Positions 44,277 through 58,539 of a DNA stretch of 64,000 nt are shown piece after piece (position 1 is the first letter of the stretch; every line of letters starts with the position of its first letter). This stretch comes from Brachycybe producta (lineage: Eukaryota > Arthropoda > Diplopoda > Playtdesmida > Andrognathidae), in assembly GCA_036925085.1 (NCBI GenBank), contig JAUPFP010000047.1:823501-887500 (forward strand), written 5' to 3'. The notes beneath the pieces are model-generated. The model did not search any database and had not been told where the DNA came from. It saw nothing but the letters and a program-made list of their open reading frames with translations. The translations under genes and the position numbers were made by a program.

Positions 44277-45593
44277 AGGTCGATTCACATTATATGGTGA
44301 TACCATGTAAGTGACATTTTTGGTGCTTTTGAAGTTTTGGCATAAAAAAATCATAAAAAAGAAGTGCATCGTTAGTGAAAATGTCGCGAAATAAACAAAA
44401 AATTATTTTAAATATGTATTGACTGGTAGAGATATCTGATAGAGAGTGTACAAATCCATTTAATGTGATTTCGCAAATATTTAGGAAAAAAAATTGTTTG
44501 TGGTGTCATGTGCATAACATAATTATATTAATTATGGCTCAAAAAAACGTCAAAATAATTTTGTTAGCAAAAAAAAAATTGTGTAACAAAACCTTAAATT
44601 TGCATTATAACGTTTTTTGTTCCTCTTTTAAAATTTATATTTTGTTAGTTACGTGGTAGCACTTCTTAACCGACGTTATACTAAGACATGTTTTTTGTTT
44701 TGGGGACTGCAGAAGTGTAATTTTTTATTTTGTTGTAAAGTACGTTATTTAAGGTAAGTTGCAAATCTAACTACTGCCAGCCCGCACGATAGGCTTTAGG
44801 CCACATATATCAGTTGGTGTACAACAGTCTTAACAAGAAGGGCCTTCACCGCGAAGGTAGACAATAGCCTAGAGGCCCATACCCCTACTCAGTACCACAT
44901 AAACAGATTATCTCTAGGTTAGCAGCTGGGATGTATGCACTAGGTTGTGATTAACAGGTCTGTTATAAGAGTTCAAATGTTCGGTTCAGGTGATTTAGTC
45001 GTCATTGGTAAGAGAGAAGCTGAAAGGGGGGTGGCCATCAGTATCTCACTGGGAGTCGTCACTGTCTCTGGCAGTGCTGGTGTCGGTAGTGGAATCATCA
45101 TGAGAATCAGGGTATCTTAAGATTTAAGGTAGTCTGCCCCTCCTATAACGGATCCTGGACAGGTCATTCGAGGATCCGCTAAAATTTCATAGATTAACAA
45201 GTCGCAATAGTAGAGGTTGCTGTGTACAAAATATCAGACCTTTATAGGTTATGGGGAAGTTGGTTAACACAGGAGAAATAAAGTCCACGCAAATCGACAA
45301 TGCTTATGTCAACTTAAATAAAAATGTTGTAAGAATGATTTGACATGATGTTGGACATTCTTGAAAAGAATGTTTTGACGTTGATGGTCGTGGTGGTCCA
45401 TGACGTTGACGGTCTATTCTTAAAGTGTGAATTTGTGACCGGCGTCGTCACAGCCATACATTTCAGTACGACGTGGACGACGAAACGTTGTTTGACGTGA
45501 CGTTGATGGTACGTTCAGTGACGGTGATGTACAGAGTGAATCAACTGCAAAATTGACGTGACGGTCACATCCCATATAATGGTGAATCAACCT
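44277..45593. mobile_element. Harbinger-like non-autonomous element with TAA target duplication
   Basis: The left end is AGGTCGATTCACATTATATG; the right end read inverted is AGGTTGATTCACCATTATAT, so the terminal repeats are about 20 bp with few mismatches. TAA flanks both ends (44274-44276 and 45594-45596). The 1317-bp body has no transposase ORF. The right half (45340-45560) is rich in TGACGT-like words such as GACGTTGACGG and GACGTGACGTTGA. The ends resemble those of the element at 47507. Confidence 0.75.
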
Positions 45594-45596
45594 TAA

Positions 45597-47503
45597 CCTT
45601 CTTGCTTGATGAACTTAAATTGAAATCATTAACTAACCATATAGTATAATAAAGCTTTTGGGCCTTCTTGAACGTTTGTTTGCTGCAGAAAACATTGCAT
45701 TAATAGATTGTTGCATAGGTATCCAAAGAATATTAAAGTAATTTAGAACTAGAACTTGTGTATAATTTTGCCCTTGCTGAGACGACTTCAATTTGACGAT
45801 AAGGTCTGAACTTTCTCTAAATGACAATCATTCGAGAGTTGTCCACCATTCCACATTGCTCTCAAGCTGATTGCAAGTGCGCTAAACTGAATTAAACAAG
45901 AGTGTATACAGACCACAGCTGTGTGTGTCCTATGGTTACAGACTTAAGGAACACTCTGTATATTGGAAGATGTTAAGAAATCAAATAAGGTTTTTGTAGG
46001 AGAAGTAGAAGAAGAAAAAAAGGCCAGGGAAGAGGGTGGGAAGAAGGTGCTTTTTTCGTCAACGTCAATGTTTTGAAAATGTTTTTTTCTTCTTCTTCTT
46101 CTTCTGAGAACGGTTGGCAGAGATGGAGAAGAATCTTAGATCAATCACATTCTTCCTTAGTGTTCCTGTTTGATTGAAAATATATTTGTCAAACACTTAT
46201 GCATGTTTTTTTAACTCAATTTCCTGTTAGGGTAGTATATGCAATTTTAAATTATTTGCTGTACTGGTAGTCTTCTCGTAGTCGTTTTCATAAAGCATTT
46301 CTTCTTTCTTCAAGTAGAAATGTAAAAAAAATTAATATGAGGGGGTTCCATATTAATTATAGGCATGACTGAATCAATTCAATCGCTTGTTTATTTATTC
46401 TCGAGGCATTTGGCCTACTAGTATTTTATATTCTATTCTATGTAAGCAATTAAGTTCGAGTGAACAATGTATAATTTTCTGAAGGAAGTTTACTTTATTT
46501 ATAAATTATAATAGTTATATTAGTTTACATTTTTCTACTTTCTTTGTGAAAACATTAGACAAATAATTTAATAATAAATTTATAAAATGTTAACAATTTG
46601 ATAGGCTTTTAATATATGAAATTAAAAATTGCTTTGGAAACTGATGAAAGAGGAAGTACGTTTGCTCTTTGACTTTGTGTGGGTCGTTTGGAAACTTCTA
46701 CTTAACATATTTTTAAATTTCTTTAGCAGGCATAACACCTGCAGTAGAACGACTTTTTAAGCCGCGTATAGACCAAGCTCGGGAACCGTTCTATAACAGT
46801 TTTCGAACAGTTTGAGACCAGTTTGGAAACAGAACCCCGTTTAGATGGGGCTTCACAAACTGTCCTAGGGCTGTTCGTGAACCAGTACAAAGTTCGCTCT
46901 TGAGGTGATACATCAATGGGTTGAATCTCGAACATCTTGGCTGCCAATTTTATATGTTCAGAGGTTCTTGTGAAATTTGATGATTTTTCACAATAATGAG
47001 ATAAAAGGAGGAAAATTGAAAATTTGATGTAGCATATTAAGAAGCTCATTTAAAGATGTAATTAATTTTCACCATTCTAGAGTGTGTAGTTTCCGAGGAG
47101 GGAGTCAGCCCTTAGCAAATTATTATATTAGAAGATAGATAGATAGATAGATTAGCACACTAGGAGTGTCATGCTAAGGTATGACTATCACAACATTCTG
47201 ACGTTTTTCTGTGTTTCTCTGATTCGTAGGAAAATTTGTTGTGGTCGTGAATTGCATTATCATTTGGTGCTGTTTATACACTTGTTTAAAGTACTTAATT
47301 TTAAAAGCTTAACATCGTTATGATTAAATATTATAGCACTCAAGTACGTGACCTTTGAGGTATTTCCTCACATCCTAATGGTGTGTTATGATGTTCACAC
47401 ATAACTCTTTGAATAAATATCATGTATTGAGAATTTGTCTGTTAAGTACGTTTAAATGCGTCCTCTAGTAGTCAAAATCGCCTAATTGCATGACCAATTT
47501 TTC
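45597..47503. other. AT-rich non-coding DNA
   Basis: No gene is recognised. A TTC run (46088-46105) and a GATA run (47133-47152) are present. A GC-richer stretch near 46757-46890 starts like a Harbinger-type end (AAGCCGCGTATAGACC), but its partner end is not seen. Confidence 0.45.
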
Positions 47504-47506
47504 TTA

Positions 47507-47822
47507 AGGCGCATTCACACTAGGTTGGTTTATCAGCTGCTGGTTGCTGGTTGTAGCCAGCTAGCAGCATAGTGTGAACCGCTACCAGCAGCTGCGTTCT
47601 CCTGCACGCTAATGATTTTAACAGTGGCTGGTGAAGTTGACCATGTCCAACTTTAGCAGCTACCAGCTAGTCATGTGACTCCCTTCCTGCTGCTACCAGT
47701 GTGTAACTAAAATACCAGCTGTGACTGGTGAAGTGTGAACCCAAAGCAGCCGCTGTTTGCTGTTGCTGCTAATAGCAAGCAGCAACCAGCGGCTTGTAAA
47801 CCAACCTAGTGTGAATGCACCT
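47507..47822. mobile_element. Harbinger-like MITE with TTA target duplication
   Basis: The 316-bp element has 26-bp terminal inverted repeats, AGGCGCATTCACACTAGGTT then GGTTTA on the left, with one mismatch to the right end. TTA flanks both sides (47504-47506 and 47823-47825). The interior is a maze of CAGC/GCTG words and repeats the GTGTGAAC word inside. There is no ORF for a transposase. Confidence 0.85.
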
Positions 47823-47825
47823 TTA

Positions 47826-49799
47826 TTGTTTTTGTTGTAAAATGGCAGGCCTGTATTATAGGTGACTATGGTTGTACAAAGTAGTGTGCAACAATTATAT
47901 AGTGTTTGTACTGTGATAAGCAACTAGAATGTTATTCATTTCGGCAGTGGTCATTAATATGCACCCCTTTTCTAACCTTGAAGAATAAAATGATGCATTG
48001 TAGTTTCCCTATTGGCTACAACATTTTCGGTGTAACGAAAGGTTAAACACAGCTAGCTCTACATTCTACCTACATTCTGCCATAAATTGTAGCAGTTTGT
48101 TGTGTGGTATACCATATTTTACAACATATTACTACTGTACACTTTGATGCTTTAAATCTTTTTAGTAAACTGATAGTAAATGCAATGTTGCTATCGATGC
48201 AAGAAAGCTAAGCATTTTTGAATGCACCCTAGGAAAATGTTGACCTTTGACACAACAGCAGTGTTAAGTGGTGTTTGCAGTTCAGAGATGACGAACAACA
48301 CAACACAAAAAAAAACGGACGCGCAATGTGTTTAATTTACACGCACGAGCAAGCGTGACAGTGCTCACTGCCAGTGACGGTTGTTTAGGTTGTAGTTTCC
48401 ATTTACTTGTGACTTTTAACCCCCAAGTCTGGATATGAGGGATGCTAGAATAGGCTTATGAAGTGACACATAATCGGTTGCAAAACTGTTTCATTTATTT
48501 GGATTTTATTCATTTATTTCAGATTACAGATGGCACGTACTTTTTTTTTTAACAAAAAATTGTTTTTCACTCTCTGTTTTGCGGTGAGATCATAAAACTT
48601 TCCATGGTAAGTGCATTCATATAACACAGGTAATGATCAACCTTTGGTATGCGTTTTCGTTTTTTTTTTTTTTTTGTGAAAATGAAATATTTCATTAGAA
48701 AAATGGCTTCAAACTTTCTTTTATCTTTTTTTTTCTTTTCTGTTTGTCGTTTTTTTTTCTCCCCTTGAATTTGAATTGATTTTATTATTTCACTGGTATT
48801 TGAAAGTTAGAGAGATTTTACTTGTTATTCTTCTTCTTCTTCTTCTTCTTCTTCTTCATAATATCTGTATATTTCTCTAGACATTTTGAATATCGAGAAG
48901 AAGAAAAAAACTTCAAAAGTTACATTTTATATGTTTGTGAGAGTTGATTTGAAGTCAAATTTGGTAATGTGCAATGCATTTCTCTAAAGAAAGGTGACAA
49001 AAACAAAGCGGAAGTTTTGTGGGGCGCATATTGTAAAGCTTCTTCTACATGGCTTTTATCTAGATTAACTGAATGCTAGGGTATGGTTCTATTTTTCTTT
49101 TACTATTGTATTGACATCCATTTAGAGACAGGTCTTAGATAGAGAAAGAAAAAACAGAAAGAAAGATGCATTTCAATAGGTTATTTTAGTTTTTTTTTAA
49201 ACTCATTATCCATACAGCTCCTCCATTCATATACTACTGTAGTATACATACTGTAGGCCTATATATGTGTGTGTGTACCACATTTGAATTCAGTGAAAAG
49301 TTACGAACATTTTTTTCTTCTTTACTTGTGGAATATATAATATACATTTTTAGGATGATTGTGCGAATGACAATGAGAAATGCAAATCCTTGATGAGTTG
49401 ACATTAGAATTAAAGAGATGTTTTTTATCCTCAGGTGATTTAACTTAATGGGAAAAAAATATCTTTCTTGCTTGTTACTTTGTTTAAGTGTTGCTGTTTT
49501 GGTATATATTATATCCACTAAGAAAAGAATTTAGTAATATTTCAACCAAAGGAAAAGATGCAAACTTTTGATTTTTTTCCATGGGACACAATATATTTTA
49601 GAATGTTATGTTGAATTAAAACCCGATTTATAAAGGTGATAGAGATAATTAGGAAAAATTGATAATCTGTTTTCAAAAATACTAAATAATTTAAATTCGT
49701 TTTATGAGCCTGTTGGTTGTTTAGACAATTGGGTCATATAAATAAGACAATGTTAATGCTTTTGCTGATAAATCTCAATAAAATACAACAAATTATATG
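47826..49799. other. AT-rich non-coding DNA
   Basis: No gene is recognised. A TTC microsatellite lies at 48828-48857, with several long T runs. Confidence 0.5.
48828..48857. repeat. (TTC)n microsatellite
   Basis: About 30 bp of perfect TTC repeat. Confidence 0.9.
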
Positions 49800-49930
49800 G
49801 CAAGCGTTGCCTGAAAATCTGGAAAAATCAAAGAATCAGAAAATTTCCAAAAAAGTCAGGAAAATTGAGGAAATTTATTTTTTGAAATTCTATTTTCAGT
49901 GATTTAAAATCGAGAAAAAAAATTATTTGT
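49800..49930. repeat. Dispersed repeat fragment
   Basis: GCGTTGCCTGAAAATCTGG and AAAGTCAGGAAAATTGAGG match the style and order of the block at 40428 (TTGCCAAGAAACCTGGAAAA, AGTCACGAAAT). It lacks the other end. Confidence 0.5.
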
Positions 49931-50269
49931 TCTAAAAAAAACCTGAAAATGGCTTGAGCTGAACCGTTTTGGAACTGAAAAGGCTGTAAATCTATTGTTT
50001 ATGTAAATAATGTTAAATTAAAATTGCTTGAAACTTTTATTATTTTCAAATTTTAATGTTTTATTAACATTTTTTTCTTCTAATTTTGCAATTATTTACT
50101 AACAACTTAACAAGTATTAGTACTAACAATATTTTTGTTTATTTTTGCAAAGATTTTCCAAATAAAAACATTTCAATAAATGAAAAATCTAATTTAACTT
50201 TAAAAAAAAAATAAATAAATATATATATTTGATTTAAAAAAAAATCAGCTACCCTTTAGTATTAGTGAG

Positions 50270-50590
50270 TGTTAACGCTCTAAAAATGCATCAGGAGCGC
50301 TCAACTGGCCCCAGAAGTCCCAAAAAGCTTGGAATAGCACAATTATTAAAGAACTTTTAAAATTCGAAAAAATGGACCAAAAGCCAAGACTCTATAGTCT
50401 TTGGCTTTTTTTTTCAAAAAACGGCCAAAAGTCGAAAATATTTAAATGCTCTGAAAGCTCTAAAATGCCTCAGGAGCACTCAACTGGCCCCAGAAGTCCC
50501 AAAAAGCTTGGAAAAGCACAAGGATTCAAGAAATGATTCATTCAGTTTGGCATTTGTTCAATTTGGCGCTTATTCAGCACCACCTGACCT
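50270..50590. repeat. Composite repeat: duplicated 65-bp block plus minisatellite
   Basis: A 65-bp block (GCTCTAAAAATGCATCAGGAG...CTTGGAATAGCACAA) at 50278 recurs at 50457 with few changes. Between them is CAAAAAACGGCCAAAAGTCG, shared with 27022. At 50538-50580 the 16-bp minisatellite words follow (TTCAGTTTGGCATTTG, TTCAATTTGGCGCTTA), ending beside CACCACC as the 25872 array begins with GGTGG. Confidence 0.7.
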
Positions 50591-50707
50591 GAGACCTTTT
50601 TATGTTTAGAGGTTGGACCTGCTAAAAAGTGTTATCTCTCCTTTACCCCAGAGTTTTGTACCCCTATAAACAAACTGAGCTTATAAAAATAAAATGTGTA
50701 TGCTATT

Positions 50708-50787
50708 TGTCTGTCTTAGGTTTTTTTTTTTGTTTTTCTTTTTGAGACTTAAAGACCGTCTCAAAAACAAACCTAAAACAGACAGAC
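50708..50787. repeat. Imperfect hairpin
   Basis: GTCTGTCTTAGGTTT...TTTTTGAGAC pairs with GTCTCAAAAA...AAACCTAAAACAGACAGAC across a short loop. Confidence 0.65.
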
Positions 50788-52364
<1,577 letters not shown>

Positions 52365-52372
52365 CTGCCCAG

Positions 52373-52717
52373 CAGGGCCATCTTTAAGTCTTTTGTGACC
52401 CCTGGCACAAGATTTATTTTAGGCCCCCAACCATGCCTTACAAATGAACTCATGTTTCCCCCAAGGAACCAGTGTTCTATATATAAAAAATATTGACGAT
52501 TCCATGATGATTTCCATTGTATATATTGGAACAGAACAATTATTCACATAAGTGAATAGGCCTATTTTTTAAACTAGTAAAATGTTTTTGATGTCGGATA
52601 AATTGAAATTAAAAATTGAAAAATACAGAAAATAGTGACAATTAACTGACTGAGGCCCTAGTTTAGACGGAGGCCCTGGGCCAGGGCCCAGTTGCCCCCC
52701 ACATTAAGATGGCACTG
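52373..52717. mobile_element. hAT-like MITE
   Basis: The ends are CAGGGCCATCTTTAAG and, inverted from the right, CAGTGCCATCTTAATG. The flanks are CTGCCCAG (52365-52372) and CTGCACAG (52718-52725), an 8-bp duplication with one change. The interior near the right end is rich in GGCCC words. There is no transposase ORF; the length is 345 bp. Confidence 0.75.
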
Positions 52718-52725
52718 CTGCACAG

Positions 52726-55181
52726 TTTACTTCAAGTTGGTGTAGGACAATAGCTTTCTGTCATCGGTTTAAAAATGTTTAGACTAAAATCTGTCCTTGC
52801 AAGCAAACTGTCCCAACCATACTCCAAAAGCATTTTCTGTCACATACCCATTAATCTCATATTTGCACAAAGATATTTATGTTGAACCATTCCAACAAAA
52901 TGAACAAATTCTGCTATGAATGTCAAACTTAGCATATTTTTCGTGCATGGTTTAGCACGGTGTTGTACAGCTTTGATGAGCATGCACTCGTATAGCTGAG
53001 TGCATATCGTGTGTTCTCGCTGAAATTGTCTGGAATGCTAAACAATGCCGTTATAATCTCGCTTCCTAATGTGGGTTAAAATTTGGCGATAGAGCCACGA
53101 TCATGACCTTGTACACGACGCGTCTATGTTGCGAGAAAATGTTACGAAGTCTGTAAGTCTGCATTACTTTAGAAAACTTCATAAACATAAATCTATTTCT
53201 ACCTCGAGTATGTTACATTTGCATTGTAAAAAAAGTCTTCGAAGTTCTTTTTTTTTTGTAGTAATCAGTCAAAAGTCGAAAAAAAGTTCATGAAAAACAC
53301 AAGAGACAAAGGGAAGAAGAAGAAAAAAAAGAAAGTAGAAAACAAATGTAAATTGAAGTAGCGAATTATAAGTCATCGGAGGCCAAACCTGTCGTGACTA
53401 ACAACAGAGTTTCTCCTTAGCTACTCGTTGTCTTTTGATGTGTTGTACGTGTTTAGGATTCTAAGCATCTTTTCAACACTATTTTCTCTCCTTTACCTTG
53501 TAAATCAAGACAGAGGCAATAAGATGGTGTGTGTCCAAGAATGTGCTTGTTGTTCACGCCGATCCACTTTTAGTTGACATTCCTTTGACGTGTATATGTG
53601 TGTGTATGAAATGTCGTTCTGATGTTTATGCTTGGAATGTTCCAACGACAACTGGAAATTGATGCTGACAGTATTGCAGTTATATATTCTGAAAAATAGG
53701 TCTTACTTGCACAATGTATGAGTTTGGAGGAGGAGGAGGAGAAGAAGGAGTTGGGAAAGGAGGGAGGATGGGGGGGCACAAGGGTCCTTTGGTGCATCAG
53801 AATATATTTATTTTTTGCATATTGTATTTATATAAGAAACCTAGATAAACCATTATCAGCACAAAACCGAGAAGCTTCTTATTCCTCAAGATGATGTTCT
53901 CAAAGAACATTTTGTGTTTTCCAATCTCCATCCGTTTTTTTGTACCAACTTATATTTTCATGCTTTTTTTTTCTTCTTCTTATTGAGTTGGTTGCAAACA
54001 AATTGGGTTTCTATTCATATTTATAGATGACGTGGTGCGTAAACCACATACATACGTACATACATACATGCATGCATGCAAGCAAGCGTGCATGCATATT
54101 GGTGGTTTTGACGGTGGCAATGTGGGACTTTAATATAGATCTATGTTGTAGATGTACATTTTTTTTTACACCTTTTGGAAAAAGAATAGATGTTGAGATA
54201 AAGCATCCATTTGTCCTGTGAATGCAACAGGTGCTTTAAGTACGTGTCGTGTTAGATTTTTTTTATTATGAATATATCTGCAACTAATTTATTTTTTTAA
54301 AAATATAAGTAAATAAATGTCTGCTAAATTAACAACATGTCTAATGCCTTTACCATGCACGTAAACATGAAATTGAGAACAAACAGGGCGTATACTCACA
54401 TCTAATGAGTTTTGAAGTAATTTGACCTCAGTTCATTTATATTAAGTTTTTTAAAAAAATTACCAGTATGCAAATATATACCCTTGAGATATTTTGCAGT
54501 TTTTTTTTCCTTTGCATTTTCTTAATGAATTTTAGATTTTCATTTAAATGTTTGGAACCTTGTTTATTTTATTTTTTTTTAAAAAAAGAGAGAAATTGGT
54601 GCAGCCATAACAATATCCGAGTTTTTTATATAAGTTTATAAGAAATGCATTGCTGATGTTTATGGAAGGAAAAAGGAAGGAAGGAAGGAAGGATGTTGTT
54701 GTTGTTGTTTTTACTACTAAAGAAAGAAAAATCTTGACTCTTTTCAGATGATTGGGGTCTTCTTGCGTTTGTTAGCATTAGATTTAATCTTAAAGCTTGG
54801 AAAACCAAGCACATTAATTAGGATTTTCTCTCAAGGGTCCTATACGTAACTTCATTGTCACTTCTGAAAGTTATGTTTGCAGTTTCTTTTCTTTCTTTCT
54901 TTCATTCTTACATAATCTGTGATCAAAAATATGTAAAAATTTGGCAACCTAAATTTGATGGAAACTGAGGAAGATAAATTTTTTAACTTGTCATTTATCA
55001 CTGTTTTTTAAATGCTATTTTTTTCAGTTGGAAGAAAAAACATAGGGTCTGTCAAATGAGAGTCAGCAATTTACCATGCAAATCCTAAAAGTGAGAACAT
55101 GTTGAGATGCATTTAAACCGAAATTAGATGTTTGCTAACTGCTCGGGAACTGTTCGAGAGAGCTGCTCTCATGCATAATGT
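52726..55181. other. AT-rich non-coding DNA
   Basis: No gene is recognised. A TACA/TGCA tetranucleotide stretch lies at 54046-54098, a purine-rich stretch at 53725-53780, and GGAA and TTG runs near 54670-54710. Confidence 0.5.
54046..54098. repeat. Tetranucleotide microsatellite (TACA/TGCA)
   Basis: CATACATACGTACATACATA passes into CATGCATGCATGCAAGC, a compound repeat. Confidence 0.8.
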
Positions 55182-58100
55182 CTACACTAAAAATAAGTAG
55201 CATGTTCGTGTTCCTCGCGAGACGAGCTCACTCATGTCTAGACACAGTTCTCTGTTTGGCATATGTTCGAAAATGAACCTTTTGATTTGCTGCCTGAAGC
55301 CTAAGACAAGTCCTAGTGGACCACAAGATGATTCGGTCACATGCTGCAGTGTGAGTTGGAAGCATAAAATGGAAGAGGATGTGCTGTAGAGTGTCTTCTT
55401 CACCAAGTTCGCATGGGCAACAGCCATCTAATAGAGAGCCAAAAACATTGGAGGTAACGATTGAACGGACCATGTCCGGTCATCAACAAAACTATTTTCC
55501 CTGAGAAGATGTGGTGAGAATGGTCCAGCTGTGGATGCAGCTCATTTACTTGTCGGCCAGTATTAGAAAAGTTCCACAAACACTGCCACTCGCAGTGTTC
55601 TTTAGCTCGAACTGTTGCCTGGAAGCTTGATATTGTGCGACTGTGGGCTGCCACTGTAATTGACATAGTCCACAGCTTGGCAAGTTTGGTTGGCACACTA
55701 GTTCCAGGTGTGGCTAGCGTATCTGCTTGCCATAACTCCCAAGTGACATATATTGGAATTTGCATGGTATGAATCAGCATGTGTGCTGGATCCTAATGAC
55801 ACAACAGTTAGTGCAGATAGTGAGTCAGAGCAGATCGTTATGGTTGTCCCTCATGGGGCATGCTCCCCGCCCATTTTGATTGCCATCCAGATTGCCAAGA
55901 GCTCAGCCTAAAACATGGTACATTCATCCAGTAGACGACACCCTCATGAATGCAATTTGCGATTGCGGTTGGTTACTACAAATGCAGAGCCAACCTTATT
56001 GTCTTGTTTTGATCCATCGGTATAGATGCAGATATCCACCTGTGTACTTAATTCTGTAGTCCACTTTTCCACAAGGTATTCTTGTTGGAATGTAGGTGCA
56101 TGGTATTCTTGATGGTCAAGGGGGTGTCCAGCAGCTCAGAGGATGCCTGGTGAGGTTTCAAAAGTATGTAATGACCATGTGCAAGGATGAACACAGGTTT
56201 GCAGCTAGAAAGCACCTGAAGTGCCCTTGTCGGTGCTGTACAAAAGGTCTTGGTTATTGCCAAAAGAAAAGAGCCTCTCGGTAGCATCCAGAAAACTGTC
56301 ACCTGTACACCTTCTGCAACACTGCCGGACTCATTCCTCATTCACAACCACAAACGGCAAACAGGCGAGCAGCCATACTTCCCACTTTTCCTTGAAGGTA
56401 TCGGACATGAAGAGACCAGTCAAAATGTGGGTCGATCATCACGCATGTGAAGGTAAGGTTGCCTAACTAATCTATGTGCAGAATGGAAAAGAACAACAGT
56501 TATGTCCACTGCATAAGACAACTTCATGAGGGTGGCCCACTCTGTACAACATGACCAAACAACCCGGAACTTAGCTTCTAGACTTCATACTAATCGACCA
56601 CGCAGCAAACCAAGTGAGTTATCTGCAAAAGCCTGAACATGATCCTGGCAGAGGACACCCTTGACTTTTGTCAGCTATGATTCCATCAGCACCAGCCACA
56701 ACACTGGGCCCATGCAAGAACCCTGAGGGTAACCATTTGTTGCCTGATGTACTGACCCAGACTGCACTGAATGGCCAGATAGAAATGATGAAATAAGGTG
56801 GAAGAGGTTCTCTGGGCATTGCACTGCATGCAATCCATCAAGTATAGCAGGGTGCCAGGCACAGTTGAATTGGAGATGTCCAATGCAACAGAAAGAGCAT
56901 GATCACCTCTGGCCAATGTCTGTTTTGTCCATCGCATATAGCTGTCAATAGCGGCCACTGAACTATGCCCCTGACAAAAACCAAACCGTTCAAGCGAGAG
57001 ATGGCTATTTTTCTCTAAAAATTAGTTAAGTTGGCAAGCCATGAGCTTGTCTAATACTTTCCCCAGAACAGGTAGGAGGCAAATAGGGTGAATTCGATTC
57101 TCACTTTTTTAGGTAGCCATACCACTTGTGACAGTTTCCACAAACCAGGGAACACACCTTTTTTGTAGCATTTATTTAACATCTATAACCACTTTTCTCC
57201 AGCAGCAAAAAGGACATGGCGAAGTCCATCAGGTGGGAAGCCATCACATCCTGGGGCTTTGTCAACAGCAAAGCTCAGGATGGCATCACACAGTTCTTTT
57301 GATGAGAATGGAATGTCAAGAGCATTTTGTTAGTGTGTCATTCTCGAGGTTATCCTGGAAAAAATATTCATTGATCAGCGCCAGAGATGTTTCATCGGCA
57401 TCCTTTGTCCATATGCCATCCTCCAGCTTAATCAAAGTAGGAGTGGACAGGCTTTTACGTTCCCCGGCCAATATTTTGTAAGGAATTCCTAAGTTGTTTT
57501 ACCTGCCCACAATAGGCCTTCCAAGATGAAAAGATTCCAGGAGATTCAGGCATCTAGCTTGATCTTTCTGTTGTTGAAAGGACTTGTGGGCCTTTCGTAC
57601 AGTATGGCGGGCATGTTGAAGGTTAGAATTCTACCATGCACAGGATTGTTTAGGGGCAGCTGGCATGTATGGCATAGAGGCATGGCAGGCTTTGATGCAC
57701 AAGTCCTGAAAATAACTAGCTGTGCTATGCACATCAGTCAGATCACTAATTGCTGAAGCTGCTCCACTAGAGATAATGTCTTGAAAAATTGAGCAGTCTG
57801 CTTTCTTCCAGATGAAGTGCTGTTCATTGCTATGGGCTGATGTTAATATGGTAAACCGAGTGGCAATGTAACGATGGTCACTGTGGGACTCCTCATCAAG
57901 TATCTCCCAAGAGCAATTCTGAACTCATTTTATCAAGGTCAGGTCTATGAAGCTCTCACCATTGACATTACTGAAGGTTAGGCCAAAGTGGCCATCGTTG
58001 TGAATGTGGAATCTATATGACACAGCAAAATCCATTGAGGCAATACTACAAAAATTGGTCCTGTCAGATCCCAAGCTGGGTGTTTTGCATTAAAGTCTCC

Positions 58101-58520
58101 TAAAACCACTATGGGGCAGGTATAAGTTTGGTTGATCATTATCAAAGCCCCCAATATGGTTGTGGTAATTTGTAGTAGCTTATCATTGTCAGGAGGATTG
58201 TAGATGTTGGCCAATAGCCACTGGCTGCTGTTGTTGATCCTGAATAGTGTCACAACCATGTATTCAGAAGTAAACTGTTTTAGTTCCAACATTCTCCAAG
58301 TGGGGTGATGGACTGTGGTGAGGATTCTCTCTACCCTAGGCTCAGGAGCAGCACATGTACCACCACCAGAACCCAGTAGCCATGGAGAGGGCTCCTGAAC
58401 ACACACATCATAGTCCTTACCGGATGATTGCAGAAGAGCACCAGCAACTTTGGATCTTCCCAGGTTGATTTGAAGAATCTGAATAAGCATCGTAACTTGA
58501 GGATGGCTATTGTAATTCAT
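55182..58520 (-). pseudogene. LINE copy 2 ORF2: endonuclease, RT, RNase H (broken)
   Basis: From 58520: ILQINLGRSK, CVQEPSPW, LANIYNPP, PIVVLGDFNAKHPAWD (about 58090) and ESHSDHRYIATRF (about 57870) show the endonuclease. RT pieces are ERFGFCQGHSSVAAIDSY (about 56960), ALSVALDISN (about 56880), GYPQGSCMGPVLWLVLMES followed by a stop (about 56700) and VQAFADNSL (about 56620), where the second catalytic Asp is Asn. RNase H is seen as CIYTDGSKQDNKVGSAFV (about 56010). The C terminus has LMTGHGPFNRYL (about 55480) and CPCELGEEDTLQHILFH (about 55390). Many frame changes separate these blocks. The copy is dead. Confidence 0.85.
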
Positions 58521-58539
58521 AGTCCATTTGGTGCCTCAG

